56,327 nt of DNA from a virus (IMGVR_UViG_3300027889_000009:1-56327), one strand, 5' to 3'. Shown: positions 47,888 to 55,270, counted from the first letter of the stretch. The notes: generated from the sequence alone by a model not told the origin. Made by a program: numbers and translations.

Positions 47888-48681
47888 GGCTTGTCCCCTT
47901 CCGGCACGCTCAGGAACCGCTCAATCCGTGGGTCGTCTGTCGCCATTTCCATTCTTTCTTCGCTGTACGGAATCGGCGTGTCTGCCGACCACTTTTGCAA
48001 CATCCACTTGCTGTCAATGGTCCTGATGGTCAGCCCACGTTTCTTTGCGAATCGGTTCACAGCGCACACGACGCCGACCCACGCTAGGTCAAAGTCGTCC
48101 CCCGCCATGATGCCGCCAGGCGTCACCAGCGGCCACCAGTGAATCAGGTCGTCGTACACGTCTTCTTCTTCGTGCCCGGCGTCGATGTACACGAAGTCCG
48201 CCGTTACCCCGTGGTACCTGAGTACCCGCGATGCCACGCGGCTTGTCGCTGGGAACGGGACGATGATGTCGTGTACGCCGTAGTGCAGCACGTTCGCCAA
48301 GAACTGCTGGTACAGTTGCGGGCGTCCGTTGACCGTGTAGGGACGGATGTCCCATTCGTGGCCGCACTGTTTCATCTGGTGCTCAATCAGGTGCTCGGTG
48401 CTGCCTAGCCAGGTATCGACGCAGATGATGGCGTGGTCGTATTCCTTGCTCATGTCGTCTTGGTCGTCCAGCACGGTTGCCATCGTCACTGCTGATGCGC
48501 CTGTCCAGCTGCCGACTTCGATGATGAGACGTGGCCAACTGCCGCGTATCATCATCTGGAGCGTCTTGTCCATCGTCAACACTTGCGGCTTGGGCAGCGC
48601 GTTGTATCCTTCGTGCTCGTCGTGGTGGTACGGATTCTCGGCGTGCAGTTTGGCCATCAGGTCGGTGGCGGTTTTACTCAT
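47884..48681 (-). CDS. Class I SAM-dependent methyltransferase (MTase_24 type)
   Basis: RLIIEVGSWTGASAVTMATV is the SAM-binding Gly-rich loop, AIICVDTWLGSTEHLIEHQM the acidic strand, and DFVYIDAGHEEEDVYDDLIH followed by WWPLVTPGGIMAGDDFD carry the D-x-GH-xx-E catalytic/metal-type motif of this family, usually acting on sugars or small molecules. With a phage glycosyltransferase elsewhere in the window, glycan or DNA decoration is plausible. Confidence 0.8.
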   Translation of the reverse strand: MSKTATDLMAKLHAENPYHHDEHEGYNALPKPQVLTMDKTLQMMIRGSWPRLIIEVGSWTGASAVTMATVLDDQDDMSKEYDHAIICVDTWLGSTEHLIEHQMKQCGHEWDIRPYTVNGRPQLYQQFLANVLHYGVHDIIVPFPATSRVASRVLRYHGVTADFVYIDAGHEEEDVYDDLIHWWPLVTPGGIMAGDDFDLAWVGVVCAVNRFAKKRGLTIRTIDSKWMLQKWSADTPIPYSEERMEMATDDPRIERFLSVPEGDKP

Positions 48682-48684
48682 TGT

Positions 48685-49029
48685 TCACCATATCGGCGTT
48701 TCAGGCATATCTTCCATCATTCGCATGCAGTCTGGACAAGTGACGAATGTGGGCATCGTGTGCATCGTGATGGCGTCGCCGCAACGTGCATAGCCATCGT
48801 TGGTGGCAAGGTGTGTAAATTCTTCAAACGTACCGTTCTTGCGGACGTTTCCTTCACGCCGCTCCAGCATCGCCATGATCTCAGCGGGCGTTTCCTTGAC
48901 GTAAGACGTTCCGCCGTGGAAGTCGATGACTGTCCTTGCTTCTTCGCGCTTCATGAACTGCACGATGTCGGCGTTGACGTAGAACTGTTCGCTGCCGTCT
49001 GCATCTGTCAGTAGCAGGAATGTGGCCAT
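48685..49029 (-). CDS. Phage protein with Zn-like C-terminus (114 aa)
   Basis: ATG 49029 (MATFLLLTDADGSEQFYVNA). Later TSYVKETPAEIMAMLERREG and a Cys pair (FVTCPDCMRMMEDM). The start shares a base with the upstream stop. Function unknown. Confidence 0.55.
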   Translation of the reverse strand: MATFLLLTDADGSEQFYVNADIVQFMKREEARTVIDFHGGTSYVKETPAEIMAMLERREGNVRKNGTFEEFTHLATNDGYARCGDAITMHTMPTFVTCPDCMRMMEDMPETPIW

Positions 49030-49310
49030 CAATACCCCCTTCCCGGACTCACGGTGAAGTTCATCACCAGGGCACGCAATTGTGCCCATGCCCTGTCCTT
49101 TATCATCTCTACCATCTCTGGCTTGTTCAGCATGTCCTTGAGCATCTGCAGCGCTATCGGCTCGACGGCGGCGCTGATGAGTCGCTTCATGTCGTAGTCC
49201 TGGATACACTTGTTAATTGACTCTCCGATGATACTGCGGAACTCGTCGGCTTCGACGCTGGCAAGGGCGCGTGCCATCAACTCCTTGAATCGGTCTGGTT
49301 TCTCGTCCAT
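49029..49310 (-). CDS. Small helical protein (93 aa)
   Basis: ATG 49310 (MDEKPDRFKELMARALASVE). All-helical, with YDMKRLISAAVEPIALQMLK. The longer open frame is rejected because it runs against the plus-strand gene and its promoter. Function unknown. Confidence 0.55.
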   Translation of the reverse strand: MDEKPDRFKELMARALASVEADEFRSIIGESINKCIQDYDMKRLISAAVEPIALQMLKDMLNKPEMVEMIKDRAWAQLRALVMNFTVSPGRGY

Positions 49311-49328
49311 TGGTTGCACTCGTGTGGT

Positions 49329-49357
49329 TTGACGGTTGTGTTCTTCCACTGTACAAT
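49329..49357 (+). promoter_or_regulatory. Promoter of the small-terminase operon
   Basis: TTGACG (49329-49334), 17-nt spacer, TACAAT (49352-49357): the same hexamers as the promoter at 25338-25365. It drives the plus-strand pair at 49404-50597. Confidence 0.7.
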
Positions 49358-49403
49358 TGACGGCGAACAGGTTCAAGTGTGGCAAAACGAAACAGGTGGC
49401 ACG

Positions 49404-49949
49404 ATGGGCAAGAAAATCTTCGCGGAAGGCAAGTTCGGGGAACTGCTCTTGGAAGGTGGCCAGCGGTTGGGACCGCTGCACTTCACGATGAAGGTGAAAG
49501 AGTGCGTGTTCCCCGGTGTTTGTTCGTTCGCGCCCATAGAAAAACTCAGCGTCACCGCCACGTTGCCTATCTTCCTTGGCGAGTCGGTTCCTGCTTGTCT
49601 TCACGCAGGCATGCGTTGTTTGTTCTCCAGTGCCAAAGACATTCCACGTTTCACTGCCGAAGTGTACATCGACCGTATCTTGGCCGAATTGTTCGACGAT
49701 ACGCCACTTCCATCAGTACAGCGGACACCGCAATCATCCTACGAGATGGTGTACGCCTACGTCAGCATCGAGATGGTAGGCATCGGTGCGCCAAGTTTCG
49801 TCGAGATGGAACAATTGGCCAATGGTGTCGCCTACGATGTTCACAATGACATATTCATGCTGCCAGACTCGCCCGCATCCAAGGACGCCTGTACCTGCCT
49901 GTCGCTCCTGTTCGGCCACGAAGTTGGTTGCCCCTTTCGCAAGGACTGA
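49404..49949 (+). CDS. Unrecognised phage protein (181 aa)
   Basis: ATG 49404 has AGGTGG 8 nt upstream. Alpha/beta protein: LLLEGGQRLGPLHFTMKVKE, GMRCLFSSAKDIPRFTAEVY, MVYAYVSIEMVGIGAPSFVE, with a Cys/His-rich end (KDACTCLSLLFGHEVGCPFR) that could bind Zn. It precedes the terminase-like gene by 3 nt. Confidence 0.6.
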   Translation: MGKKIFAEGKFGELLLEGGQRLGPLHFTMKVKECVFPGVCSFAPIEKLSVTATLPIFLGESVPACLHAGMRCLFSSAKDIPRFTAEVYIDRILAELFDDTPLPSVQRTPQSSYEMVYAYVSIEMVGIGAPSFVEMEQLANGVAYDVHNDIFMLPDSPASKDACTCLSLLFGHEVGCPFRKD

Positions 49950-49952
49950 GCC

Positions 49953-50597
49953 ATGCACGACCCCGATGCCCTGACCTACCGCGACCTTGACTTCGATGGT
50001 TTATACCACCCTGAAAGGAACAGGAGAAAGAGCGACGAAGCCGATACCGACCACCTAAACAAGATGCACCAGGCCATCATCATGCTGTCGGCATGCGAAC
50101 CGAAGTCCATGCGCCAAGTGGCCAGCGAATTGGGCATGAGCGAATTTACGCTCCACCGCTGGCACAAGCGCGACGACTTCAAGAAGGCACTCGCCAAGGC
50201 CCGCTTCGCTGTCTTGCAGAACGCGATAGGGATGGTGCAGCAATACAGCCATGCCGCCGCCACGCGGTTGCTGCAAATCGTGCAGGACCCCGACTCCCGC
50301 GACTGCGATGCCGCGCGTGCCGCCGACGTGCTGTTGTCATACGCGATGCCCAAGAAGATGCAGCAAGCGGAAGAAGACGGCACGGGCGAAACCAGGAAGC
50401 CTGATGCCAGCTGGTTGAACAAGCTCAGCCCAGCGGCAAAGGCCGAAGTTCTTGGGCTTGCCGTTCGTGAAGTTATGGGCGATGGCGGCGCCCAAGTGAA
50501 GGTAACGGAAACAAAAACCGAAGTCACGGTTGGACCGGCGACGAAGGAGCCACTGCGCGTGGAAGGTCAGACGTCCGACACTCCCGGTGGTCTGTAG
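49953..50597 (+). CDS. Small terminase subunit-like protein
   Basis: The 214-residue protein has an N-terminal helix-turn-helix (MRQVASELGMSEFTLHRWHK), then a helical middle (QNAIGMVQQYSHAAATRLLQ; CDAARAADVLLSYAMPKKMQ) and an acidic, Lys/Thr-rich tail (VKVTETKTEVTVGPATKEPL). This is the layout of small terminase subunits that recognise the packaging site. No large subunit lies next to it, which is unusual; a regulator role cannot be excluded. Confidence 0.6.
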   Translation: MHDPDALTYRDLDFDGLYHPERNRRKSDEADTDHLNKMHQAIIMLSACEPKSMRQVASELGMSEFTLHRWHKRDDFKKALAKARFAVLQNAIGMVQQYSHAAATRLLQIVQDPDSRDCDAARAADVLLSYAMPKKMQQAEEDGTGETRKPDASWLNKLSPAAKAEVLGLAVREVMGDGGAQVKVTETKTEVTVGPATKEPLRVEGQTSDTPGGL

Positions 50598-50767
50598 TAG
50601 CGTGCATCGCCTTCCTGGATTTGCTCGCGGTCAGCGTCGATGGCCGCATTCGCTTCGTGGCCTTCATACCAACCGCAGTTGTCGCAGTTCCAGGGTCCGA
50701 AATGCAGACCGCGGCCAAGGTTCGCCTTTTCACGCCAGCATTCGGTGCTACATTGTGGGCATTTGAT
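50567..50767 (-). CDS. Zn-ribbon protein with ATC start codon (66 aa)
   Basis: A full frame begins at ATC (50767-50765), 7 nt after AAGGAG. There is no ATG, GTG or TTG before the in-frame TAG upstream. From the next codon the product is KCPQCSTECWREKANLGRGL, then CDNCGWYEGHEANAAIDADR, ending PPGVSDV: a CxxC/CxxC ribbon. The frame, Shine-Dalgarno spacing and sense content argue for a real gene using a rare start codon, or a start-codon mutation. Confidence 0.6.
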   Translation of the reverse strand: MKCPQCSTECWREKANLGRGLHFGPWNCDNCGWYEGHEANAAIDADREQIQEGDARYYRPPGVSDV

Positions 50768-50810
50768 GGTGTTGCTCCTTGGTAACTAGACGAGACTCAT
50801 TGATTATAAA

Positions 50811-50841
50811 CTATAGGTGGGACATTTTGTCCCACCTATAG
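50811..50841 (-). terminator. Perfect 14-bp terminator hairpin
   Basis: CTATAGGTGGGACA and its complement around 3 nt, followed on the minus strand by TTTATAAT. It ends the 50868 gene; the TATAAT just behind could also serve as -10 box for the ATC-start gene. Confidence 0.7.
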
Positions 50842-50867
50842 CACTATCGCAACGCCATCTTCACCGC

Positions 50868-51461
50868 TCATCTGTGTTGACCGCTGCTCGCTATTGCTTT
50901 TTCGCCCCCAGTTGATACCGGGGTATCAACTGACTCGCAGGTGCAAACAAACAGCGTCCCGTCAGGCACATTGCCCAACACCAACTTACCGTGAACGGTA
51001 CAGGTATGCCACTCGTGGCCTTCGATGCAGTGTGAATTGCGCCTGATGCCGAAGCCCTGGGAATTGATGAATTGGCCGCACACGGGGCAGTCGTTGGCAA
51101 CGTGCAGGTTCAGCTGCTCGATGGTGGCCTTGATTCCTTCGCGTATCTTCCTGGCGACGATGATGGCAGCTCCCAGGGCGAACGCCGATGGTCCGTGGTC
51201 GAACTCCTTCTCGGCGATGCGGGCACATTCTTCCCCGGTCAAAACGATGGCGGCACGCACGTCGGCGGAGATTGCTGGCGGCGTGGCGATGGGCGTGGCT
51301 GGTTCCATCTTGGCCAAGTCGCCATTGGTGCGGCGGGAATGTCTCAGGCGTTCCGTGAGCGAAGCCGTGTATCCGTAGACGTGGAATCCGCACTTCGGGC
51401 AATGGGCTTCTTCGGCGTCGGTGGAGAAGTCGGTCTTGCACTGGGGACACGCGAAGTTCAT
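50868..51461 (-). CDS. Multi-ribbon Zn protein (197 aa)
   Basis: ATG 51461 (MNFACPQCKTDFSTDAEEAH then CPKCGFHVYGY) gives a first ribbon. A helical middle (ALGAAIIVARKIREGIKATI) precedes a second Cys/His region: NDCPVCGQFINSQGFGIRRN, HCIEGHEWHTC, VCTCESV. It probably binds two or three Zn ions. Function unknown. Confidence 0.65.
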   Translation of the reverse strand: MNFACPQCKTDFSTDAEEAHCPKCGFHVYGYTASLTERLRHSRRTNGDLAKMEPATPIATPPAISADVRAAIVLTGEECARIAEKEFDHGPSAFALGAAIIVARKIREGIKATIEQLNLHVANDCPVCGQFINSQGFGIRRNSHCIEGHEWHTCTVHGKLVLGNVPDGTLFVCTCESVDTPVSTGGEKAIASSGQHR

Positions 51462-51471
51462 GTGGTTTCCT

Positions 51472-51609
51472 TCATGGGGTTACTGGTCCATCGTCGCCTA
51501 GCAGGCATATTGCTTCTTTTCCAGTTGCTGGCGTTCGTGCTATCTCTTGCACGGTTGCCCAGCATTCGTCTCTCTTGCAGTACACGCGGTCGCCTGGCTT
51601 GATGGTCAT
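51472..51609 (-). CDS. KOW/SH3-like small protein (45 aa)
   Basis: ATG 51609 (MTIKPGDRVYCKRDECWATV) then EAICLLGDDGPVTP. The PGDRVY pattern is typical of small SH3/KOW beta barrels. Coupled to the upstream gene by ATGA. Confidence 0.5.
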   Translation of the reverse strand: MTIKPGDRVYCKRDECWATVQEIARTPATGKEAICLLGDDGPVTP

Positions 51610-51836
51610 GATCTCACCTTCGTCGCATTGATGCGTACTTGTGAACCGTCCGGCATCTCGAACATCATCACACAATCTTTAACGAAAATCAATTTGGGAG
51701 TTACGCCTTCAGCCGTGTGCCAACTTGCGCCGCACGCTTCAGCGACTTCAAAACCATTGGACTCGCTCTCGTTGAAACACGACAGCAGCATGTCGATAAC
51801 GTCTGCTGGCCCCATCTTCTTACCGCGTGTCTTCAT
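51606..51836 (-). CDS. Phage protein (76 aa)
   Basis: ATG 51836 (MKTRGKKMGPADVIDMLLSC). Mixed alpha/beta with a C-terminal strand pair (PKLIFVKDCVMMFEMPDGSQ). Overlaps its neighbours by 4 nt on both sides. Confidence 0.5.
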   Translation of the reverse strand: MKTRGKKMGPADVIDMLLSCFNESESNGFEVAEACGASWHTAEGVTPKLIFVKDCVMMFEMPDGSQVRINATKVRS

Positions 51837-52243
51837 CCCGGTTTCGTCCTTCCCGTACCGTGGCACACAGGGCACGCATCTTCCTGCGGCACAGTGGACC
51901 CCTTGTGTATGTACTTCGACCGTCCGCTTCCCTGGCAGTTGGAGCACTGGTTGCGCGCCAACCCCGTGCCGAAGCACGGCTTGCACGCTTCAAAGGTGTG
52001 GCGCTCACCTTCGCCGCTGAACAGGGTCCGTGGTACGACGCCATATCCTTTGCAGGCGGTGCAGCACGTTGGAAACAATGTCGCCAAATCTGCAACGCCT
52101 TTGGTGACAATGGCAATGGCGGCGCCTATTTCCTTGACCTGTGCTTCCAGCGTCTGCACCTTGTACCCCAGCGCGGTCACGGCTTCTTCGGGGCGGTACA
52201 GATCCTTTTCCTTGGAGTCGGTAGCGGTCTTTTTCTTGGCCAT
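51833..52243 (-). CDS. DnaJ-type zinc-finger protein (136 aa)
   Basis: ATG 52243 has GGAG 7 nt upstream. The N-terminal half is a coiled coil (LGYKVQTLEAQVKEIGAAIA). The C-terminal half has four CxxCxGxG motifs (CTACKGYG, CKPCFGTG, CSNCQGSG, CPVCHGTG), the layout of the DnaJ central zinc domain, without a J domain. Such domains bind unfolded polypeptides; a chaperone-adaptor or host-factor mimic role is inferred. Confidence 0.75.
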   Translation of the reverse strand: MAKKKTATDSKEKDLYRPEEAVTALGYKVQTLEAQVKEIGAAIAIVTKGVADLATLFPTCCTACKGYGVVPRTLFSGEGERHTFEACKPCFGTGLARNQCSNCQGSGRSKYIHKGSTVPQEDACPVCHGTGRTKPG

Positions 52244-52245
52244 GG

Positions 52246-52533
52246 TCATTCTCCAGAGAAGTGGTCGGAGCACACGAACTGCGTATTCTGCGTGGCACCT
52301 TCGTAATCGTCGCTCGGATTGATGTTAGACACGAGCAAGCCTGCGAACTCTCCGTCTTCTCCTTCCTTGATGCCGACCATCCAGAGAGCCTTGCCATCCT
52401 TATACAGTCTTGTCCCCGGTGGAAAGCGTTTGAATGCCGCCTGAATCATCGGTGGTCGCGTCGCAAGCCAGTCGTTGGCTAATTGCCGCGTGTCGTCGTC
52501 CAGTCCCTTCAGGTATTCATCCCATGCTGTCAT
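52246..52533 (-). CDS. Phage protein (95 aa)
   Basis: ATG 52533 (MTAWDEYLKGLDDDTRQLAN). Short helical start, then a beta unit (PPGTRLYKDGKALWMVGIKE; FAGLLVSNINPSDDYEGATQ). Typical of small phage early proteins; function unknown. Confidence 0.55.
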   Translation of the reverse strand: MTAWDEYLKGLDDDTRQLANDWLATRPPMIQAAFKRFPPGTRLYKDGKALWMVGIKEGEDGEFAGLLVSNINPSDDYEGATQNTQFVCSDHFSGE

Positions 52534-52540
52534 TGGTGGT

Positions 52541-52882
52541 TCACCTTTTGCACTTGATGTCCACGGCATACGCGAGCATAGTTATGCCACGGATGACAGG
52601 CTCTCCATCCGATCCGGTATCGACAACAGTACCCGTCACCGGGAAGCACAGGCGTCCTTGGCCAACGAGCGCTTCGCAGACTTCGGCATCATCGGCCAGC
52701 GTTACGGTGTGGCCATCGACCAGCTTGGCTGGATAGACCGACACGCCGCTTTCCGCTTCGCCCGTCGCGTGGTTGCTGCTTCTGCGCATGCCCTTGAATA
52801 GTCCGTAGCGGATGAATACTGGCACGGACTTCCTGGGACGTATCGACCTGTAGCGTTCCCCGTAGATTTCAAACGTCGCCAT
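52541..52882 (-). CDS. Beta-rich protein (113 aa)
   Basis: ATG 52882 (MATFEIYGERYRSIRPRKSV). All-beta, with VYPAKLVDGHTVTLADDAEV and GRLCFPVTGTVVDTGSDGEP. No family recognised. Confidence 0.55.
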   Translation of the reverse strand: MATFEIYGERYRSIRPRKSVPVFIRYGLFKGMRRSSNHATGEAESGVSVYPAKLVDGHTVTLADDAEVCEALVGQGRLCFPVTGTVVDTGSDGEPVIRGITMLAYAVDIKCKR

Positions 52883-52923
52883 GTGTTCCCCTATGCTTCA
52901 CCGCTCATACGTCTTGAACGCTG

Positions 52924-53490
52924 TCACTCAATCCTTTCCACGGCATCTGGAAACGCTTCCGCCACGACTCGGTTTAGCAGGTCCAGGTACTCAAGGTTAA
53001 TGTGTGTCATCAACCTGTGCTGCTTGTCGCTGTATTCGTTGCGTGGCGGGTATCCCTGGACGTAGCTGAAGCGCAGGTGGTACAGTTGCCGCACAAGGTC
53101 GCCTGCGTCTTCGCCGATGAACGCTGTCGAGAACGGTAACTCCTGCCCGAAGTCGCTGGTGTAATCCAGTTGTGCCACAAAATTTCCGCCCGTCGTTTGG
53201 TATACCGTGATGCTGTGCCATCGCTTTGCGCCGTCAAGGTGGCTTGTCTCGTGGTTGCTGTCTCGTGCCAGCACGCGGCCGTTGAACGCCAAGGGGATGT
53301 TGCCCGTTCGGTGGATGACGTACTCCTTGTGGGAACCGTAACCACCAACTGTCGAGCGCTCAGGCGAGTTGAGCGCTCTGGAACCTGCATCGCTGTCTGT
53401 GTATGCTGGACTGCGTTCTCGCTCGACATAGGCGGCAAGGCGTGCTTCCGTCGCCTGTCGCTCGGCTTCGGCGTCGTATGGCTTACTCAT
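52924..53490 (-). CDS. Phage protein (188 aa)
   Basis: ATG 53490 with GGAG upstream (MSKPYDAEAERQATEARLAA). A beta core (TGNIPLAFNGRVLARDSNHE; AKRWHSITVYQTTGGNFVAQ) is followed by a helical C-terminus (NLEYLDLLNRVVAEAFPDAV). I recall the EYVIHRTGNIPLAFNGRVLA motif in plasmid/phage proteins; function unknown. Confidence 0.6.
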   Translation of the reverse strand: MSKPYDAEAERQATEARLAAYVERERSPAYTDSDAGSRALNSPERSTVGGYGSHKEYVIHRTGNIPLAFNGRVLARDSNHETSHLDGAKRWHSITVYQTTGGNFVAQLDYTSDFGQELPFSTAFIGEDAGDLVRQLYHLRFSYVQGYPPRNEYSDKQHRLMTHINLEYLDLLNRVVAEAFPDAVERIE

Positions 53491-53522
53491 TGCGATCTCC
53501 AAAAATAAAGGTATGGTATATC

Positions 53523-53684
53523 ATGGCGAAAGAGACCAAACCCAGCAAGGGTCGCGTCACACAAGCCGCCCGCGTCCTTGGCAGGCTCGGTGGCCTGCGT
53601 GGTGGTCCCGCGCGGGCACGGGCGCTGTCGGCGGCGGAACGGTCGGCGATAGCACGCAAGGGCGGAAACGCGCCGCGGCACTAG
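53523..53684 (+). CDS. KGG-type basic small protein (53 aa)
   Basis: ATG 53523, AAAGG upstream. The product is basic and Gly/Ala-rich (RVTQAARVLGRLGGLRGGPA, RARALSAAERSAIARKGGNA), the pattern of small plasmid/phage proteins with GG-RGG and KGG motifs that may bind nucleic acid. It is alone on the plus strand and overlaps the next gene's end by 4 nt. Confidence 0.6.
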   Translation: MAKETKPSKGRVTQAARVLGRLGGLRGGPARARALSAAERSAIARKGGNAPRH

Positions 53685-53827
53685 GTCACAGCGCGTACCG
53701 CGATGGTCCAACCGGCGTAGCGTCCGCCTTCGGCACGCTCTCTTGCTGATTGTTCGCTGCTGGCGCGAACTACCCATTCGAGTTGGCCGAACAATGAATG
53801 TGTCATCGTAATCAGGTACGCTTGCAT
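53681..53827 (-). CDS. Small protein (48 aa)
   Basis: ATG 53827 (MQAYLITMTHSLFGQLEWVV) then RASSEQSARERAEGGRYAGW. A short beta-alpha protein resembling many small phage genes with the pattern 'MKxYLIT...ASSEQSARE'. Function unknown. Confidence 0.5.
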   Translation of the reverse strand: MQAYLITMTHSLFGQLEWVVRASSEQSARERAEGGRYAGWTIAVRAVT

Positions 53828-53861
53828 CGTGGTCACTCCTTGGCGGCAATGCGCCGCGGCA

Positions 53862-54095
53862 CTAGGCATCATCCCAAACCGTGCTTCCGTCCGCATTGGC
53901 TTCGCCGCCAGAGAAAGATTGGTACGCTTCCAGCCGCTCTCGAATCATCTCGGTGATGGCGCTGGCCGCCAACTGGTCGATGGTGATTCCGCGTTTGACG
54001 GCTTCGCGTTCGTAATGCTCCGTCATGGTGCCGTACATACTGCCTAGCATCTGTGCCATTTCGCTAGTGGCCAAGGACCATTGTTCGTTGCTCAT
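53862..54095 (-). CDS. Small helical protein (77 aa)
   Basis: ATG 54095, preceded by AAGGAG. Mostly helix (SEMAQMLGSMYGTMTEHYER; TIDQLAASAITEMIRERLEA) with an acidic tail. Its leader is the 11-bp stem at 54117-54177. Confidence 0.55.
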   Translation of the reverse strand: MSNEQWSLATSEMAQMLGSMYGTMTEHYEREAVKRGITIDQLAASAITEMIRERLEAYQSFSGGEANADGSTVWDDA

Positions 54096-54116
54096 CGTCG
54101 TCACTCCTTGAAAGTA

Positions 54117-54177
54117 GGCCGCTCCGGGATTGTCGCGGGTCACCAATTAGCGCCCGTAGGTTTCCACCGGAGCGGCC
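54117..54177 (-). promoter_or_regulatory. Long-stem leader of 53862-54095 gene
   Basis: GGCCGCTCCGG and CCGGAGCGGCC form a perfect 11-bp stem closing a 39-nt loop, 22 nt before the ATG. It directly follows the structured terminator RNA and may insulate or regulate this small gene. Confidence 0.5.
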
Positions 54178-54180
54178 AAG

Positions 54181-54255
54181 TAAAAATGGCATGGGAAGCC
54201 GCTTCTGGGACGCAGAAGTGTGCGGCACGCGGACTACTAATCCGGCCCATGCCAT
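54181..54255 (-). ncRNA. Structured terminator RNA with three-way junction
   Basis: On the minus strand a perfect 10-bp closing stem ATGGCATGGG/CCCATGCCAT holds two hairpins, CGGA-ttagtag-TCCG and GCCG-CACA-CTTCTG/CAGAAG-CGGC, and ends in ATTTTTA. It lies 7 nt after the stop of the 54263 gene. It is more than a simple terminator and has the same three-arm plan as the RNA at 42353-42422. Confidence 0.6.
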
Positions 54256-54262
54256 GTATCGG

Positions 54263-54493
54263 TTACTCCGGTTCCATCTGCCACGGCTCGAACAACTCGT
54301 CATCGGCCAGCAGACGTTTGGCATAGGTCCGCTTGCCGCTGGACTGGTCCCAAGCGCGGCGGAAGATAACGCCGTCTTCACCGCTCGCGTAGGATACCAG
54401 TACAATTTGCCCCTGGCATGCAGGCGGCGTGAGCCACTGGCTATGGTCGGTTGGTTCGCTGCACGGTTGCCACTTGATCGTTTTCGTTGCCAT
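54263..54493 (-). CDS. Phage protein (76 aa)
   Basis: ATG 54493. Beta-rich, with ATKTIKWQPCSEPTDHSQWL and GEDGVIFRRAWDQSSGKRTY; ends DDELFEPWQMEPE. No family recognised. Confidence 0.55.
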   Translation of the reverse strand: MATKTIKWQPCSEPTDHSQWLTPPACQGQIVLVSYASGEDGVIFRRAWDQSSGKRTYAKRLLADDELFEPWQMEPE

Positions 54494-54520
54494 GACTTTC
54501 TCCTTGTTTATCCGATAATC

Positions 54521-54583
54521 TTACGCAGCCTGTCGGCCCCCCAGCTCCATCAATTGTTCAATGGTCCGGTCCATCGTCATCAT
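54521..54583 (-). CDS. Possible very small peptide (20 aa)
   Basis: ATG 54583 with AAGGGATG upstream; product MMTMDRTIEQLMELGGRQAA. Too short to judge beyond ribosome-binding site and helical look. Confidence 0.25.
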   Translation of the reverse strand: MMTMDRTIEQLMELGGRQAA

Positions 54584-54620
54584 CCCTTCAGTTGCGGCCC
54601 CGTGGGGCCTGGGTGGGTGG

Positions 54621-54833
54621 TCACGGCAGCAAGCCCGCGCGGTAGGCCGCTAACGCGGATTGGTTAGCGGCCGCATTCCTGGCGGCACAGAACGCCGCCG
54701 CCAAGTCTCTCAATTCTCGCGGGCAATCGTCACATATACAGTGACGATCCGCGAAAATCTCACAATAAGGCAGTACCGACTCAAATCCAGCCACTTCCCA
54801 AGGGAAGTGGCGAAAGGTGTTTAAGCGACTCAT
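54621..54833 (-). CDS. Small Cys-containing protein (70 aa)
   Basis: ATG 54833 (MSRLNTFRHFPWEVAGFESV). It has CEIFADRHCICDDCPRELRD, a Cys/His cluster, and an Ala-rich helical end. Overlaps the upstream gene by 4 nt; a hairpin (54791-54810) lies in the coding sequence. Confidence 0.55.
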   Translation of the reverse strand: MSRLNTFRHFPWEVAGFESVLPYCEIFADRHCICDDCPRELRDLAAAFCAARNAAANQSALAAYRAGLLP

Positions 54834-55033
54834 GAAATAATCCTCCTGAGCCTGTCGGCTCCCTTGAAATCGCCGATCACGTTCAGGCGGTCGTGGACTG
54901 CTGGCCATTGGCTGTCGTCGTCGGCCGCGGCCAGCATCAGCAGGCCAAGCTCGCGGTCCACCTTGTCCCGAACGCGGGCGGCGCACAGGACCCAGGCGAA
55001 ATACTCGTCAAGGGTGAATTGGCGGCGAAGCAT
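54830..55033 (-). CDS. Small helical protein (67 aa)
   Basis: ATG 55033 (MLRRQFTLDEYFAWVLCAAR). Helical throughout, including VDRELGLLMLAAADDDSQWP. No family recognised. Confidence 0.55.
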   Translation of the reverse strand: MLRRQFTLDEYFAWVLCAARVRDKVDRELGLLMLAAADDDSQWPAVHDRLNVIGDFKGADRLRRIIS

Positions 55034-55042
55034 CGTCCACTC

Positions 55043-55270
55043 CTACATTGCAGGGGCTGACTGATCGGCCGACGTCCAGGGGTGCAGCACGTTGCCGTTC
55101 CAATCAACAGCGTGTGGAACATTGTCGATAAAAACGAATAGGCGGTTGTTGGAACTGACGCTGTACGTGCCGGGGCGGTCTGCCAGTCCGTTCAACTCCT
55201 GGCACCGCTTGTGCCAGCGATCTTTGCTCATCCTGGCTTCCCAGTCTTTTGTGGTTTCAGTCGTCGCCAT
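55043..55270 (-). CDS. Small protein (75 aa)
   Basis: ATG 55270, chosen over 55276 because GGGAG then has proper spacing. MATTETTKDWEARMSKDRWH, then NNRLFVFIDNVPHAVDWNGN, a beta hairpin motif. No family recognised. Confidence 0.5.
   Translation of the reverse strand: MATTETTKDWEARMSKDRWHKRCQELNGLADRPGTYSVSSNNRLFVFIDNVPHAVDWNGNVLHPWTSADQSAPAM

Noticed and set aside
54184-54256. tRNA gene in the stem-rich segment
   Set aside because: A closing stem and two hairpins are present but no T arm or TTCRA loop on either strand.
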